Below, piece by piece: positions 1 to 8,752 of a DNA stretch of 39,801 bases; the stretch's first letter is position 1; each line of letters starts with the position of its first letter. The stretch is from assembly GCA_903925015.1 (NCBI GenBank), contig CAIYDY010000265.1, forward strand, positions 1 through 39,801. The letters run 5' to 3'. The notes below the pieces were generated by a model, which searched no databases, was not told where the DNA came from, and saw nothing but the letters and a program-made list of their open reading frames with translations. Source of the DNA: an uncultured Acidobacteriia bacterium (lineage in GTDB: Bacteria; Acidobacteriota; Terriglobia; Bryobacterales; Bryobacteraceae). Both the position numbers and the translations under genes were made by a program.

Positions 1-77
1 CGAACACGGAAGTTAAGCCTCTCAGCCCCGATTGTACTGCACGCGCAGGTGTGTGGGAGAGCAGGACGTCGCCCGGT
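1..77 (+). rRNA. rrf: 5S ribosomal RNA, 3' part
   Basis: The window opens inside a 5S rRNA gene. The run CGAACACGGAAGTTAAGCC is the conserved 5S core, and GGGAGAGCAGGACGTCGCC is the usual 3' arm. Roughly 35-40 bases of the 5' end lie outside the window. The 3' end is placed near the GCCCGGT that would pair with the missing 5' end, so it is approximate. It is followed directly by a strong terminator, so this is the end of an rRNA operon. Confidence 0.95.
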
Positions 78-82
78 TAATT

Positions 83-128
83 ACGCACAAAAGGCCCTCC
101 GGCCCCAAGCCGGAGGGCCTTTGTGCGT
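83..128 (+). terminator. rRNA operon intrinsic terminator
   Basis: A near-perfect hairpin of about 19 base pairs pairs bases 83-102 with 110-128, with one unpaired A and a 7-base loop (CCCCAAG). The arms contain AGGCCCTCCGG and CCGGAGGGCCT. It starts only a few bases after the 5S rRNA end. There is no long T tract beyond the TTT inside the 3' arm, but the position and stem strength fit an rRNA terminator. Confidence 0.85.
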
Positions 129-167
129 CTGGACACTATCGCGCGCTGCGGCACCCATGAAATCCTG

Positions 168-173
168 TACAAT
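168..173 (+). promoter_or_regulatory. -10 box TACAAT, probable leaderless promoter
   Basis: TACAAT ends 7 bases before the ATG at 181, and no Shine-Dalgarno sequence lies in between. Transcription would begin at or next to the start codon. No convincing -35 box is seen. It is one of a series of similarly placed boxes in this window. Confidence 0.45.
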
Positions 174-180
174 CAATGCC

Positions 181-1647
181 ATGCCTAACCGAAATCTCAA
201 ATTTTGTGTCTTCATGGCAGCCTCAATCCAGATCTGCACCGCCCAAATCCCCGCAGGTCAACTGGCACGTCTTATAGAATCTGATCTCACTGTTCTCTCC
301 TCGGCTCAAACGCTTGGAACTTGGCGGAGGTCGCATCGCGCTGACAAAGTTTACCGAGCCGAGGCAGTCCCGATCGACGGTAGCCTGACCGACTTCAAGA
401 ATGTCGACAGGAGATGTGCAACCACAGTGGGGTTTCCGATCCCGCTCATCAAGCGTGCCGCGCAATTCTTAGTTCCGTCTGTAACCGCAGGCAAATTGCC
501 ACCACTACCGGCAACTCCCGACCCGGGCTTGATAGCCAATTGCGAATTGGGCCAAGTTTGGTATGAGACCGAGACCGCGACAGATCCGGCTGAACTAGTC
601 CGGCTTCTCAGAACCCGTTGGGGTACCCCAAACGGTCCCCCGGAAGAATATTCTCTCAAAATTTGGGGTGGATGGTGGCAAACCCTTTCGGCATGGCACC
701 GGAATGGCATGGCTCTATGGGTGGTGAGCGATCCACGTCCCGGTATTTTGGAAGGGACATTTCCCGGTGGTCTGGCGCATTCGCTGAAGATGGCGGTCTA
801 TCTCCGAAAAGATATCCCCCCAAACCGTTACTGGACGGATTCGTGGACCACGATGCAAGGGGTAGTCGCCCAACGGACCGCGCCGGATCTGGCAAAGTTG
901 GCCGCACTCGACCAAGAGCTTACGAAGGGAGTGCTCGCACGAACAACTTGCGGCAGCGGGATGGCTCCTCCCGAAGATATGACCAGCAGCGTGGACCGGT
1001 TGGGACTGTGGCTCAACTCCGCGGAAGCCCTGCCCGTCGCCCGAAGGGCTGCGGCATTGCTCATCGCCGACTTCTACGTGACGTGTGCGGAAAACTGGGA
1101 TTTCGCTGCCAAGCTTGAGGCGGAAAATAGCAAGCTTCCGCATCCTGACGTCGTATCTGAACGCTACGCCCCCCTAGGCGCACAGTTTGATGGCTGTCCC
1201 CTTGGTGGATACATTCCCTACACCCACAACTTCCGCGATGAGGCACGCAGGACTGGCTCTAAGACTGTCGTTAACCTCGCTGATCTCCACGCCTTTTGGG
1301 AAAGGGAGTCATTTGGGCCCGAGAAAATTCCAACCGGTGAGCGTTTGGTAAAGCTGTTTCCAGAATGGAGCCCGGACCTCCACCACGCACTTGGACGAGT
1401 TCACCAAGCATCGTTGCTGAAAATGGGACGTCCCGGTCCTCCACCCCTCGGAGAAATTAGAACTGTGTTCGACTATTCCCTCCCTGCACTCCAGCGAGAT
1501 CGTGCCTCAGCCGTACGGGAATTGTCGTTCTTCATCCGAGAGCGACCCTCAGACCCGCTCACCGTGGATGCTTGGCAAGTTGCTTGGCGACTTCTCGCCG
1601 GTCTGGATCCGCGTTACGACGGCTTCGGACGAGGCGACTGCGAGTGA
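181..1647 (+). CDS. Exported protein of unknown function
   Basis: This 488-residue protein belongs to no family I recognise. The reading frame stays open back into the 5S rRNA, but the ATG at 181 is preferred because it gives a short basic start and a hydrophobic run (CVFMAASIQICTA) ending near AQ, like a Sec signal peptide; the ATG at 157 is an alternative. The mature part is rich in Trp, Pro and Arg and contains several Cys residues, including the segments CGSGMAPPE, CAENWDF and FDGCPLGG, so disulphides are possible in the periplasm. No transmembrane segments or catalytic motifs stand out after the N-terminus. Codon use is less GC3-biased than in neighbouring genes (ATA, CTT and TCT are common), which suggests recent acquisition or fast evolution. 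It stands alone between the rRNA terminator and a convergent operon. Confidence 0.7.
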   Translation: MPNRNLKFCVFMAASIQICTAQIPAGQLARLIESDLTVLSSAQTLGTWRRSHRADKVYRAEAVPIDGSLTDFKNVDRRCATTVGFPIPLIKRAAQFLVPSVTAGKLPPLPATPDPGLIANCELGQVWYETETATDPAELVRLLRTRWGTPNGPPEEYSLKIWGGWWQTLSAWHRNGMALWVVSDPRPGILEGTFPGGLAHSLKMAVYLRKDIPPNRYWTDSWTTMQGVVAQRTAPDLAKLAALDQELTKGVLARTTCGSGMAPPEDMTSSVDRLGLWLNSAEALPVARRAAALLIADFYVTCAENWDFAAKLEAENSKLPHPDVVSERYAPLGAQFDGCPLGGYIPYTHNFRDEARRTGSKTVVNLADLHAFWERESFGPEKIPTGERLVKLFPEWSPDLHHALGRVHQASLLKMGRPGPPPLGEIRTVFDYSLPALQRDRASAVRELSFFIRERPSDPLTVDAWQVAWRLLAGLDPRYDGFGRGDCE

Positions 1648-1673
1648 TCAGGTCCCTTTCCCACCACCCCACC

Positions 1674-3038
1674 CTACTTTGTAGCACCACTAACCACCGG
1701 TTCCGGCTCCACCTCGGTTGACAAACCTGCCGCAGCCAGCGCTTTCCTCAGGATGGCCGCAACCTCCGGTGACGCGCGCAAGTTCATCCCCCGGTGCACG
1801 CCGTCCGCGATCCGCAAAGGTGTCCAACCGTTGAAATCCTTTGTATTCCAGACCGCAGTCTTCGCCCCGTGATCGAGCAGGTATTGTGCTGCAGATGGAA
1901 CCCACTTCAGTGCCACCCCATGAATTGCGGTCTCGCCGTTCTTGTCCACCGCATTGACGTCGTTTCCCAACTCCAGCGCGACCTTGACGGCCTCCAAGAC
2001 TTCGGCTTCTGTACCCGCATCCTCACCCGGTGATCGGGTCCCAACCCCCGCAGCAGCCAGCAATGGAGTGGTTCCGTCGGCGGTTGGAATCAACGGATCC
2101 GCTCCCAAGTGCGCCAGCAACCGCATCAATTCCGCATCACCGGTGCGGGCGGCCAAGAGGAATGGTGTTGCGCCCACGACATTCAAACTGGTCAGACCGA
2201 TATTCCACCGCTTGGTCACCCGCGCGTTCAAGTCGGCACCATGAGCCGCCATGAACCGGACGAAGTCTAGCGTGCCCATCCGGCCCGAGCCGTCCGGCGC
2301 CGGGTCGTTGCTGGCGTACCCGGGCTGGCGGATTGCAGTCAACGCGTGCAACGCGGTCCACCCTTGGCCAGCCGCGTTGGGGTTTGCGCCTGCCTCCACG
2401 AGCATCGAAGCCAAGTCGAAGTGCGCGTTGGAAGCAGCCAGAACCATGGCGGTTTCGCCGGCCTGCCGATGCGGGGCCTGCAACGCCCCATCCACTGGCA
2501 CGCCAGCCTTCAAGAATTCCTTCACAGCCGTAACCTTGCCTTCGCGTGCAGCGAATAGGTAGGCCGTAAAACCGCCCTTCGAGACGGCTGTCAAATCCGC
2601 GCCTGCGGCAATCAGGGCCGATATCGCTTCGGCATTTCCTTCCGCCGCCGCCCACATCAAAGCCGTCTGGCCATGGTCCGCGTCCTTCGCGTTCACATCG
2701 GCCCCGTGGGCAATCAACAACTTGAGGACTGCCAGCTTTCCCGTGCGCGAGGCCGTCATCAACGGCGTTTCGCCCCCGGGAAGAGCGATGGACGGATTTG
2801 CCCCCGCATTGAGCAGCAGCGCCACCATATCCGCGTTGCCATTCTGGCAGGCCGCCGACAATGGCGTGACTCCATACTGATTCGCGAGATCGACACCCGC
2901 AGGGTTGACTGCCAAAGACGCGGCTGCCCTAAGATCGTCCCGGTACACTGCCGCCAGCAGATCTCCATCGACTTCCACGGCAGGGGCAGCCGCAATGAGT
3001 GGTGCAACAAACACGGCAGGAATGAAAAAGTTCCTCAT
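1674..3038 (-). CDS. Exported ankyrin-repeat protein
   Basis: The 454-residue protein has an N-terminal hydrophobic signal (FFIPAVFVAPLIAAAPA) followed by about nine ankyrin repeats filling most of residues 50-430. Typical repeat cores are visible: GVTPLSAACQNGNADMVALL, ETPLMTASRTGKLAVLKLL, QTALMWAAAEGNAEAISAL and TPFLLAARTGDAELMRLL. Ankyrin repeats bind other proteins and have no catalytic role of their own. It is the last gene of a three-gene operon; its ATG overlaps the stop codon of the DUF1552 gene by 4 bases, which suggests translational coupling. I infer that it is a periplasmic scaffold or partner for the DUF1592/DUF1552 proteins. The C-terminal 25 residues are not repeat-like. Confidence 0.9.
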   Translation of the reverse strand: MRNFFIPAVFVAPLIAAAPAVEVDGDLLAAVYRDDLRAAASLAVNPAGVDLANQYGVTPLSAACQNGNADMVALLLNAGANPSIALPGGETPLMTASRTGKLAVLKLLIAHGADVNAKDADHGQTALMWAAAEGNAEAISALIAAGADLTAVSKGGFTAYLFAAREGKVTAVKEFLKAGVPVDGALQAPHRQAGETAMVLAASNAHFDLASMLVEAGANPNAAGQGWTALHALTAIRQPGYASNDPAPDGSGRMGTLDFVRFMAAHGADLNARVTKRWNIGLTSLNVVGATPFLLAARTGDAELMRLLAHLGADPLIPTADGTTPLLAAAGVGTRSPGEDAGTEAEVLEAVKVALELGNDVNAVDKNGETAIHGVALKWVPSAAQYLLDHGAKTAVWNTKDFNGWTPLRIADGVHRGMNLRASPEVAAILRKALAAAGLSTEVEPEPVVSGATK

Positions 3039-4372
3039 ACTCCGGGAAGCTCCACAATCTTACCCTTGCTGTCGGCAAAATGGTCCAGATTGACGCCTAC
3101 GCGATCCAACAGCGTTAGATGCAGATTCGCGAGCGGCTCGGGCTCTTTGTAGCGTAAATATCGAGCGCCCTTGATGCGACCTGCGGCACCGCCTGCAACC
3201 ACCAGAGGCAGATCAATGTGGTCATGGATATCAGGATTTCCCATACCACTGCCATAAAGGAACAGGGAATGGTCCAACAGCGTTCCCTGTCCGTCGCGGG
3301 TGGCCTGCAACCTCTCTAAGAAATAGCCAAACAGCGAGACATGGTACTGGTTGATGAGGGCTACCTTCGCCACCTTTTCGGGGTTGTTCGCATGGTGGGT
3401 TGTCGGGTGGTGGGCGTCCGGAACTCCAATTTCCGGATACGTCCGGGTACTTGTCTCCCGTGCCAGCTGGAACGTGATCACGCGGGTGATATCGCCCTGC
3501 AGCGCCAACACTTGCAGATCGAACATTAGCCGGGCATGGTCGCCGTATGAGGCCGGAACGCCAACCGGGCGCTCCATGTCCGGAACAATCCCGTTCGATG
3601 TCTGCTTTTCGGCCTTCTGGATGCGGCGTTCCACTTCGCGAACGGTTTCCAAATAGTTGTTGACCCGACTACGGTCGGCAGGGCCGAGATCCTTCCGCAA
3701 TTTTGCGATGTCGTCGGTAACCCAGTCGAGCAGACTTGCGTTTCGGCGCATTTCCAGCGCTTCCTCTGCCGGAGTACTGCCTTCTCCGAAGAGTCGTTCA
3801 AAGACAGCACGCGGGTGCGCCTCGGCGGGTAGAGGCGTCGTCGGTGACGACCACGAGAGGTTGTTTTGGTAGACGCAGGCAAATCCGTTGTCGCAACTCC
3901 CGACCGTGGTCAACAGGTCCATGGCCAATTCCAACGACGGAATCTTGGTTTCCTTGCCGATCGCCTGCGCGGCGATTTGGTCTACCGTCGTGCCATTCTC
4001 GTAGTCGGACCCCTCAGTCAGCTTTGCCTTGGCAGCACTAAGATACGCGGAGTTCGCGGTAGCGTGGTTGCCTGGCGAATAGGCGTTCTTGTTCTCCATG
4101 TTGCCGAACAATGTCAGTCGATCTAGAAACGGAGTCAGCGGGCTAAGGATCGGGGGAAGCGCGGCCACGGGGCCGGCTTGGGTCGGGAACCACTGCTTTT
4201 GAATGGCTCCCATTGGGATATACACGAAACCAAGGCGACGGACCGGGGCAGCAGGTGTTGCCGCCAATGCCGTCATTGCAGGCACCATCGCATCCAAGAG
4301 CGGCAGCGCCAAAGTAGTCCCGATCCCGCGTAGAAAAGTTCTCCTCGGCAGTGCTTTCCGGGTAACGATCAT
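3035..4372 (-). CDS. DUF1552 family exported protein (copy A)
   Basis: This 445-residue protein belongs to DUF1552 (PF07586), a family common in Planctomycetes and Acidobacteria whose function is unknown. The N-terminus carries a twin-arginine-like signal (RRTFLRGIGTTLALPLLDA), so folded export is likely. Family-typical segments include LTLFGNMENKN, GVPDAHHPTTHHANNPEK and LLYGSGMGNPDIHDHIDLP; the clustered His and Asp residues could bind metal, but that is inference. The start overlaps the upstream DUF1592 stop by 4 bases, with GAGGAG five bases ahead of the ATG. A paralogue of the same type lies at 19553-20902. Confidence 0.93.
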   Translation of the reverse strand: MIVTRKALPRRTFLRGIGTTLALPLLDAMVPAMTALAATPAAPVRRLGFVYIPMGAIQKQWFPTQAGPVAALPPILSPLTPFLDRLTLFGNMENKNAYSPGNHATANSAYLSAAKAKLTEGSDYENGTTVDQIAAQAIGKETKIPSLELAMDLLTTVGSCDNGFACVYQNNLSWSSPTTPLPAEAHPRAVFERLFGEGSTPAEEALEMRRNASLLDWVTDDIAKLRKDLGPADRSRVNNYLETVREVERRIQKAEKQTSNGIVPDMERPVGVPASYGDHARLMFDLQVLALQGDITRVITFQLARETSTRTYPEIGVPDAHHPTTHHANNPEKVAKVALINQYHVSLFGYFLERLQATRDGQGTLLDHSLFLYGSGMGNPDIHDHIDLPLVVAGGAAGRIKGARYLRYKEPEPLANLHLTLLDRVGVNLDHFADSKGKIVELPGV

Positions 4373-6678
4373 TGTGCTCTCCTCATTTGGAACGGCGTGC
4401 TGTTCACGATTCCCAGCACTAACGACGAAAATCTATAGTCCTGCGAGGCGGAAGTCTTGACGATGCCGCGGACTGCGGGCCCATCAAAATCCCCTACTCC
4501 TCGGCCGACAGCGAACGTAAGCAGTTTTTCCACCATATTGCCAGCAAAGACGTCGGGGCGCGCCAAGAGAGCAGTCCGAAGTCCTGCCACGCCAGTAAAT
4601 GAAGCCCCATCGGGCAACCCGCCTGCCGAGTCCACCGGTACACCTGCGTCCCGGGTCCGCCAACGTCCCACCGCATCGAAATTCTCCAAGGCGAAACCTG
4701 CAGGATCCATTAGCTTGTGGCAACCGGCACAGGCGGGGTTCTCACGGTGGGCGGCCATCCGTTCCCGCATTGTTTGAATCGTTCCACCAGCCGCATTCTC
4801 CTTCAGAGGCGGGACCCCAGGGGGTGGCGAGGGTGGTGGCGTGCCAAGAATATTCGTCAGAATCCACTTGCCACGCAATGTCGGTGCCGTTCTTGTGGCA
4901 TACGATGTTACCGTCAGGATGCTCCCTTGGCCGAGTAACCCGCCGCGCTCCGAAGCAGAGTCGAATGTCACACGACGGAATCTGCTCCCGTAAACATTCG
5001 GGATTCCGTAGTGGCGGGCCAGCCGTTCATTCACGAAGGTGTAGTTCGCGCGGAGCAGGTCCAAAACGCTGCGGTCCTCCCGCATCACGCTCTCGAAGAA
5101 CATTTCGGTCTCGATCCGCAGGGCTTGCCTAAGGTTGTCGTCGAAGTCGGGAAAGATGCGCGCATCCGGGGTTACAGAGGCCAAGTTGCGCAGATAGAGC
5201 CATTGTTCGGCGAAGTTGCTGACGAGGGAATCCGCTCTCCGGTCCTCGAGCATACGCTTCACCTGGTGTTCCAGGACGCCTGGCTGCCGCAGCTTGCCCG
5301 CCGTCGCCAGGTCCAGTAGTTCCGGGTCCGGAATGCTGCTCCAGAGGAAAAAAGAGAGACGCGAAGCGAGTTCCACGTCGGAAATCCGGTACGCCGAGCC
5401 GGCGGCAACTCCCGCCGGGTCGCGCTCCATCCGGAACAGAAAGCGCGGGCTGATCAGAACGGCCCGCAGCGCCAGTTCCATGCCTTCGTCGAAACTGTTG
5501 ACCGCGCCTTCGCGGAAGAAACGCATCGGCACCTCGATCTCCGCAGCCGTTACGGGGCCACGCCATGCGCGGCGCGCCAACGAAAGCAGGAGACTCTGCG
5601 CACACGGATCGCCGGCATGGCAACTAAAAATCTGCCTTCTACTTTCGGTCTCGCCCGGCCCCTTGGGCTGGAACGGGCCAACGATCGCGAGGGAATACAG
5701 CGCCGGTTGGATGCGGGGGTGGCGATCCATGTTGAAGTGGGCAATGTAGGGTTGCCGCTCCGTCTCAAGCAATGCGGTTGGCTTTTTCAGGAATGTTGCC
5801 GCGATTTGGTGGGTGCCGGCCTGCAACGGTATTCGGACAATCAGGCCAGCGTCCACTTTCGAGTGGTCCTCTCCGGCGGGTGGTTGTTTGATGGTGAATT
5901 GGCGGACGGATTGGCCGTCCACCAACAAGTCCAATTGGTGGATACCGGTGAGGCCCTCCACCTTTTCATTCCGGTCACGTGCGAGCCGGAGCTGGAATTC
6001 GTAGTCGCCATTCACGGGGAAGAGATGCGACACGGCTGTTCCACCCCGGGTTCCCAAGGGCAAGCCTTCGACGTGCCCTTCCTGGGTCAAGTCCGGTGGG
6101 AGCAGGATTGTTTCGCCAACCGGAGCCTTTACCGGGCTCCCAACAGCCAAACGACTGATTTTCCGGGCCGCATTGAGGTACCGTTCCAACAGGAGCGGGG
6201 AGAGTTCCCCCACGGTCACATTGTCGAAACCGTGGCTGGCGTCGTCAGCCGGTAGCAGTGTGGAGGTGTCGATGTCGACCGCCAACAGGTCGCGGATCGC
6301 GTTGTGGTACTCGGTACGGTTCAACCGCCGGAAGGTATCGGTGCGACCGGGATTGGGCTTGCCGGTCGCGGCGCGGTCCAAGGCTGTCTCAAAATAGGAC
6401 AGCGCCGACAAATATTCCGCTTCCGCAGGGCGCGGAACTCCAACCGGCGGCATGGAACGGGTTCGAAGCCGTCGCACGACTCTTTCCCATTCATCTGGGT
6501 GCGTGGCAGGGGTGCCAGCCGGAATTGCAGTCAGCACCAAATTGCCGGACTTTGATTTTTCGCTGTGGCAGCCGACGCAATAACGGTCGATGAATGCCTG
6601 CTGCGCCACCAGACCATGGCTTGCGACGAGGCCGAAGCCCGCAACGATAAATCGCACTAACAGCACCGAAAGCCGCAT
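4369..6678 (-). CDS. DUF1592 multidomain c-type cytochrome (copy A)
   Basis: The 769-residue exported protein has the complete planctomycete-type domain series: signal peptide (1-25), an N-terminal haem motif CVGCH (34-38), DUF1587 (near LNRTEYHNAIRDLL), a beta-rich binding-type region, DUF1595, DUF1592 (near ELASRLSFFLWSS), DUF1588 with a second haem motif CAGCH (650-654), and DUF1585 at the C-terminus (FAVGRGVGDFD). Two c-type haems are therefore expected. The family's substrate and reaction are not known; the layout suggests a periplasmic oxidoreductase. A Pro-rich run (PPPSPPPGVPP) lies in DUF1588. The frame extends further upstream, but the ATG at 6678 gives a proper signal peptide and sits 7 bases after a TAAGAT box. 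First gene of the operon with DUF1552 and ankyrin proteins. Confidence 0.93.
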   Translation of the reverse strand: MRLSVLLVRFIVAGFGLVASHGLVAQQAFIDRYCVGCHSEKSKSGNLVLTAIPAGTPATHPDEWERVVRRLRTRSMPPVGVPRPAEAEYLSALSYFETALDRAATGKPNPGRTDTFRRLNRTEYHNAIRDLLAVDIDTSTLLPADDASHGFDNVTVGELSPLLLERYLNAARKISRLAVGSPVKAPVGETILLPPDLTQEGHVEGLPLGTRGGTAVSHLFPVNGDYEFQLRLARDRNEKVEGLTGIHQLDLLVDGQSVRQFTIKQPPAGEDHSKVDAGLIVRIPLQAGTHQIAATFLKKPTALLETERQPYIAHFNMDRHPRIQPALYSLAIVGPFQPKGPGETESRRQIFSCHAGDPCAQSLLLSLARRAWRGPVTAAEIEVPMRFFREGAVNSFDEGMELALRAVLISPRFLFRMERDPAGVAAGSAYRISDVELASRLSFFLWSSIPDPELLDLATAGKLRQPGVLEHQVKRMLEDRRADSLVSNFAEQWLYLRNLASVTPDARIFPDFDDNLRQALRIETEMFFESVMREDRSVLDLLRANYTFVNERLARHYGIPNVYGSRFRRVTFDSASERGGLLGQGSILTVTSYATRTAPTLRGKWILTNILGTPPPSPPPGVPPLKENAAGGTIQTMRERMAAHRENPACAGCHKLMDPAGFALENFDAVGRWRTRDAGVPVDSAGGLPDGASFTGVAGLRTALLARPDVFAGNMVEKLLTFAVGRGVGDFDGPAVRGIVKTSASQDYRFSSLVLGIVNSTPFQMRRAQ

Positions 6679-6685
6679 TCGCTCA

Positions 6686-6691
6686 ATCTTA
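6686..6691 (-). promoter_or_regulatory. -10 box TAAGAT for the DUF1592-A operon
   Basis: On the minus strand TAAGAT ends 7 bases before the ATG of the DUF1592 gene, with no Shine-Dalgarno sequence. It lies back to back with the TAGAAT box of the divergent gene; only 44 bases separate the two start codons, so both promoters must share this tiny region. Confidence 0.45.
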
Positions 6692-6710
6692 TCACCGGTT
6701 GCCAACCTTA

Positions 6711-6716
6711 TAGAAT
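6711..6716 (+). promoter_or_regulatory. -10 box TAGAAT for the TIM-barrel gene
   Basis: TAGAAT (within TTATAGAAT) ends 6 bases before the ATG at 6723, and there is no Shine-Dalgarno sequence. A -35 element at the usual distance is not obvious. The mRNA would be leaderless or almost so. Confidence 0.5.
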
Positions 6717-6722
6717 GACTGC

Positions 6723-7826
6723 ATGCTCTCCCGTCGCAGGCTCTTGCGTTCCTCACTTCAACTCGGACTTGGTTCAGGCCTTCTCGGTCTGGCACCTGCC
6801 CCCTCGCAGGCTGCCGCGCGCCAGTGGCGACTCGGCATCAATACCTACTGCCTGCGTTTCTGGCGCTGGAACGATCGCCAGCTTTTCGACTATTGCCAAA
6901 AAGAGAAGCTGGACGCGATGTTCCTGCAGGACTCGCTCGACCCCGGAGTGATGAAGCCCGAACACTGGGCCGAGGTCAAAGCCTGGACAAGTGGCGCCGG
7001 AATGCGGATTGAGACCGGCGGTCCCGCTCTGCTCTCCAAGAATCCAGACGGCCATTCCCAGTCCGTTGCCACATTGCGGAAGCACATCGAACGTGCGAAG
7101 GCTGTGGGCTCGCCCATTGTCCGCGCGTTATTGGCAAGCGACCGCTATGCCATGCCAGCCGGTCCGGTGGAGCAGTCGGTCGAGGCCGGCCTGAAGATCC
7201 TCCGTGAAGTGCGATCCCAAGTGCTTGACGCAGGGATCAAGATTGGGCTGGAGAACCACAAGGACCTTCAGGCGTGGCGGACCCGGCAGTTGATCGACGC
7301 GGCTGGCAAGGACTTTGTCGGATCGTACCTCGACACGGGCAATCCGGTATTCGTTGCCGAGCATCCGCTCACGACGCTGGAGGAGCTAGGGCCCGTGGCT
7401 GTGAGCTTCCACCTCCGCGATTCCGTCGTTTACGAGCAACCCGGCGGAATCGCCGTGCAATGGGTTCCCTTGGGCGAGGGGACGGTCGATTTCAAGGCTC
7501 TGGTTGCGCGTGCGGTCGAGATCCTGCCCCCGGACGTCCACATCTATTGCAAACCGATCACAGCGCGGCCTCCGGTCGTCCTGCCGGTCTACACCGAAGA
7601 GTTCTGGCGCAAGTGGTTCCCCGGCGGACGTACACAGGATTTTGTCCGGTTCGAGGCGATGGCCAAGCGCGGACAACCTTGGAACAAGCCCCACCTTATG
7701 GCGGATGTGGAGGGTGTGCGCGACCGCTACATGGATGGGTTGAAGTTGCAACAGATGGACCACATGACCCAGAGTTTGGCGTATTGCAGGAAGGAGTTGG
7801 ATCTAGGGGTACGCTGGCGGGGCTAG
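6723..7826 (+). CDS. Exported sugar phosphate isomerase/epimerase-like TIM barrel (copy A)
   Basis: This 367-residue protein matches the xylose isomerase-like TIM barrel family (AP endonuclease 2 fold, PF01261). The N-terminus RRRLLRSSLQLGLGSGLLGLAPAP is a twin-arginine-like signal ending near PSQA, so it should act outside the cytoplasm, unlike classical sugar isomerases. Recognisable fold segments are GLENHKD and SYLDTGNP (likely metal ligands Glu, His and Asp) and SFHLRDSVV. The C-terminal part shares strings with the protein at 21927-23021, including LDTGNP and RDSVV followed by GAAAQW/GIAVQW, so the two are paralogues. The true substrate is unknown. It is divergent from, and 44 bases away from, the DUF1592 operon, and may form an operon with the downstream peptidase. 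Confidence 0.88.
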   Translation: MLSRRRLLRSSLQLGLGSGLLGLAPAPSQAAARQWRLGINTYCLRFWRWNDRQLFDYCQKEKLDAMFLQDSLDPGVMKPEHWAEVKAWTSGAGMRIETGGPALLSKNPDGHSQSVATLRKHIERAKAVGSPIVRALLASDRYAMPAGPVEQSVEAGLKILREVRSQVLDAGIKIGLENHKDLQAWRTRQLIDAAGKDFVGSYLDTGNPVFVAEHPLTTLEELGPVAVSFHLRDSVVYEQPGGIAVQWVPLGEGTVDFKALVARAVEILPPDVHIYCKPITARPPVVLPVYTEEFWRKWFPGGRTQDFVRFEAMAKRGQPWNKPHLMADVEGVRDRYMDGLKLQQMDHMTQSLAYCRKELDLGVRWRG

Positions 7827-7832
7827 CCGTGC

Positions 7833-7838
7833 TAACCT
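7833..7838 (+). promoter_or_regulatory. -10 box TAACCT for the S51 peptidase gene
   Basis: TAACCT ends 7 bases before the ATG at 7846, in the 19-base gap after the TIM-barrel gene. There is no Shine-Dalgarno sequence. The box is weaker than others in the series, and readthrough from the upstream gene is equally possible. Confidence 0.3.
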
Positions 7839-7845
7839 CTTTTGC

Positions 7846-8745
7846 ATGCAAATCGGCTCCAGCCCAATCACCCACCGCCCCTTCCTTGCTGCGTTAGTGT
7901 TCTCGCTTTCCGCCATGGCACAGGCACCGGAATACGGTCCCGCCAAAGGCACGCTGGTGATCCAGGGCGGGGGATCCGCCGAGGGTACCGGGATCATGGA
8001 GACGTTTGCCAATCTTGCGGGTGGCCGGAACGCGAAAATCATCATCGTACCCACCGCCGGGGGCAATCGGACGGCAGACGGGAAAATTGCGATCTATGAA
8101 GAAGACAAGATCGTCGCTCCGTGGAAAAAGCTTGGCCTGACCAACGTCCACATGCTCCACACGCACGACCCCAAGGTTGCCGATACCGAGGAGTTCGCCA
8201 AAACGCTTCGGGACGCCAGCGGAGTCTGGTTCAACGGCGGACGCCAGTGGAATGTCGTCGATTCCTACGCCAAGACTCTGACCCTGAAGGAATTCCACAA
8301 CGTGCTGGCGCGCGGAGGCGTGATCGGGGGCAGTTCTGCCGGGGCGACCATACAAGGCGACTACCTGGTCCGGGGTGCAATCGCCGGGTCCGAGATTGTG
8401 ATGACCCCGGAGCCCGAGCATGAACACGGATTCGCATTTCTGCGCAAGGTCGCAATCGACCAGCACATCAACACGCGGAACCGCTGGGACGATATTATCC
8501 CTGTAATCAAGAAGTACCCCGAAATGCTCGGCATCGGTCTTTCCGAAGGCACCGCCATCGTCGTGACGGGGGATAAGTTCAACGTCATCGGCAAATGGAA
8601 GGTCGCCATCCACGACAACCACCGCGTCTACCAACCGTGGGAGAAGCCATACTACGTGCTCTCTCCGGGTGATACGTACAACATGAAAACCCGCTCCATC
8701 GAGAAGCTGGGGACCGGGGTTCTCGCGCCGGCCACCTTGAAATAG
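7846..8745 (+). CDS. Exported cyanophycinase-like peptidase (family S51)
   Basis: The 299-residue protein has a signal peptide (about 1-26) and the S51 fold signature: GTLVIQGGGSAEG near the start, VWFNGGRQWN in the middle, and the nucleophile elbow GGSSAGATIQG with the likely catalytic Ser at 164. EGTAIVV near residue 240 is the usual conserved segment downstream. S51 enzymes include cytoplasmic dipeptidase E and cyanophycinase, which cuts the Asp-Arg storage polymer; an exported form would take such material from outside. The substrate is inferred only from the family. It follows the TIM-barrel gene by 19 bases on the same strand and ends 7 bases from the convergent S53 peptidase gene. Confidence 0.88.
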   Translation: MQIGSSPITHRPFLAALVFSLSAMAQAPEYGPAKGTLVIQGGGSAEGTGIMETFANLAGGRNAKIIIVPTAGGNRTADGKIAIYEEDKIVAPWKKLGLTNVHMLHTHDPKVADTEEFAKTLRDASGVWFNGGRQWNVVDSYAKTLTLKEFHNVLARGGVIGGSSAGATIQGDYLVRGAIAGSEIVMTPEPEHEHGFAFLRKVAIDQHINTRNRWDDIIPVIKKYPEMLGIGLSEGTAIVVTGDKFNVIGKWKVAIHDNHRVYQPWEKPYYVLSPGDTYNMKTRSIEKLGTGVLAPATLK

Positions 8746-8752
8746 ATCCTGT

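Noticed and set aside
49-180. Upstream GTG start for the first coding frame
   Set aside because: It lies inside the 5S rRNA and would cross the terminator hairpin.
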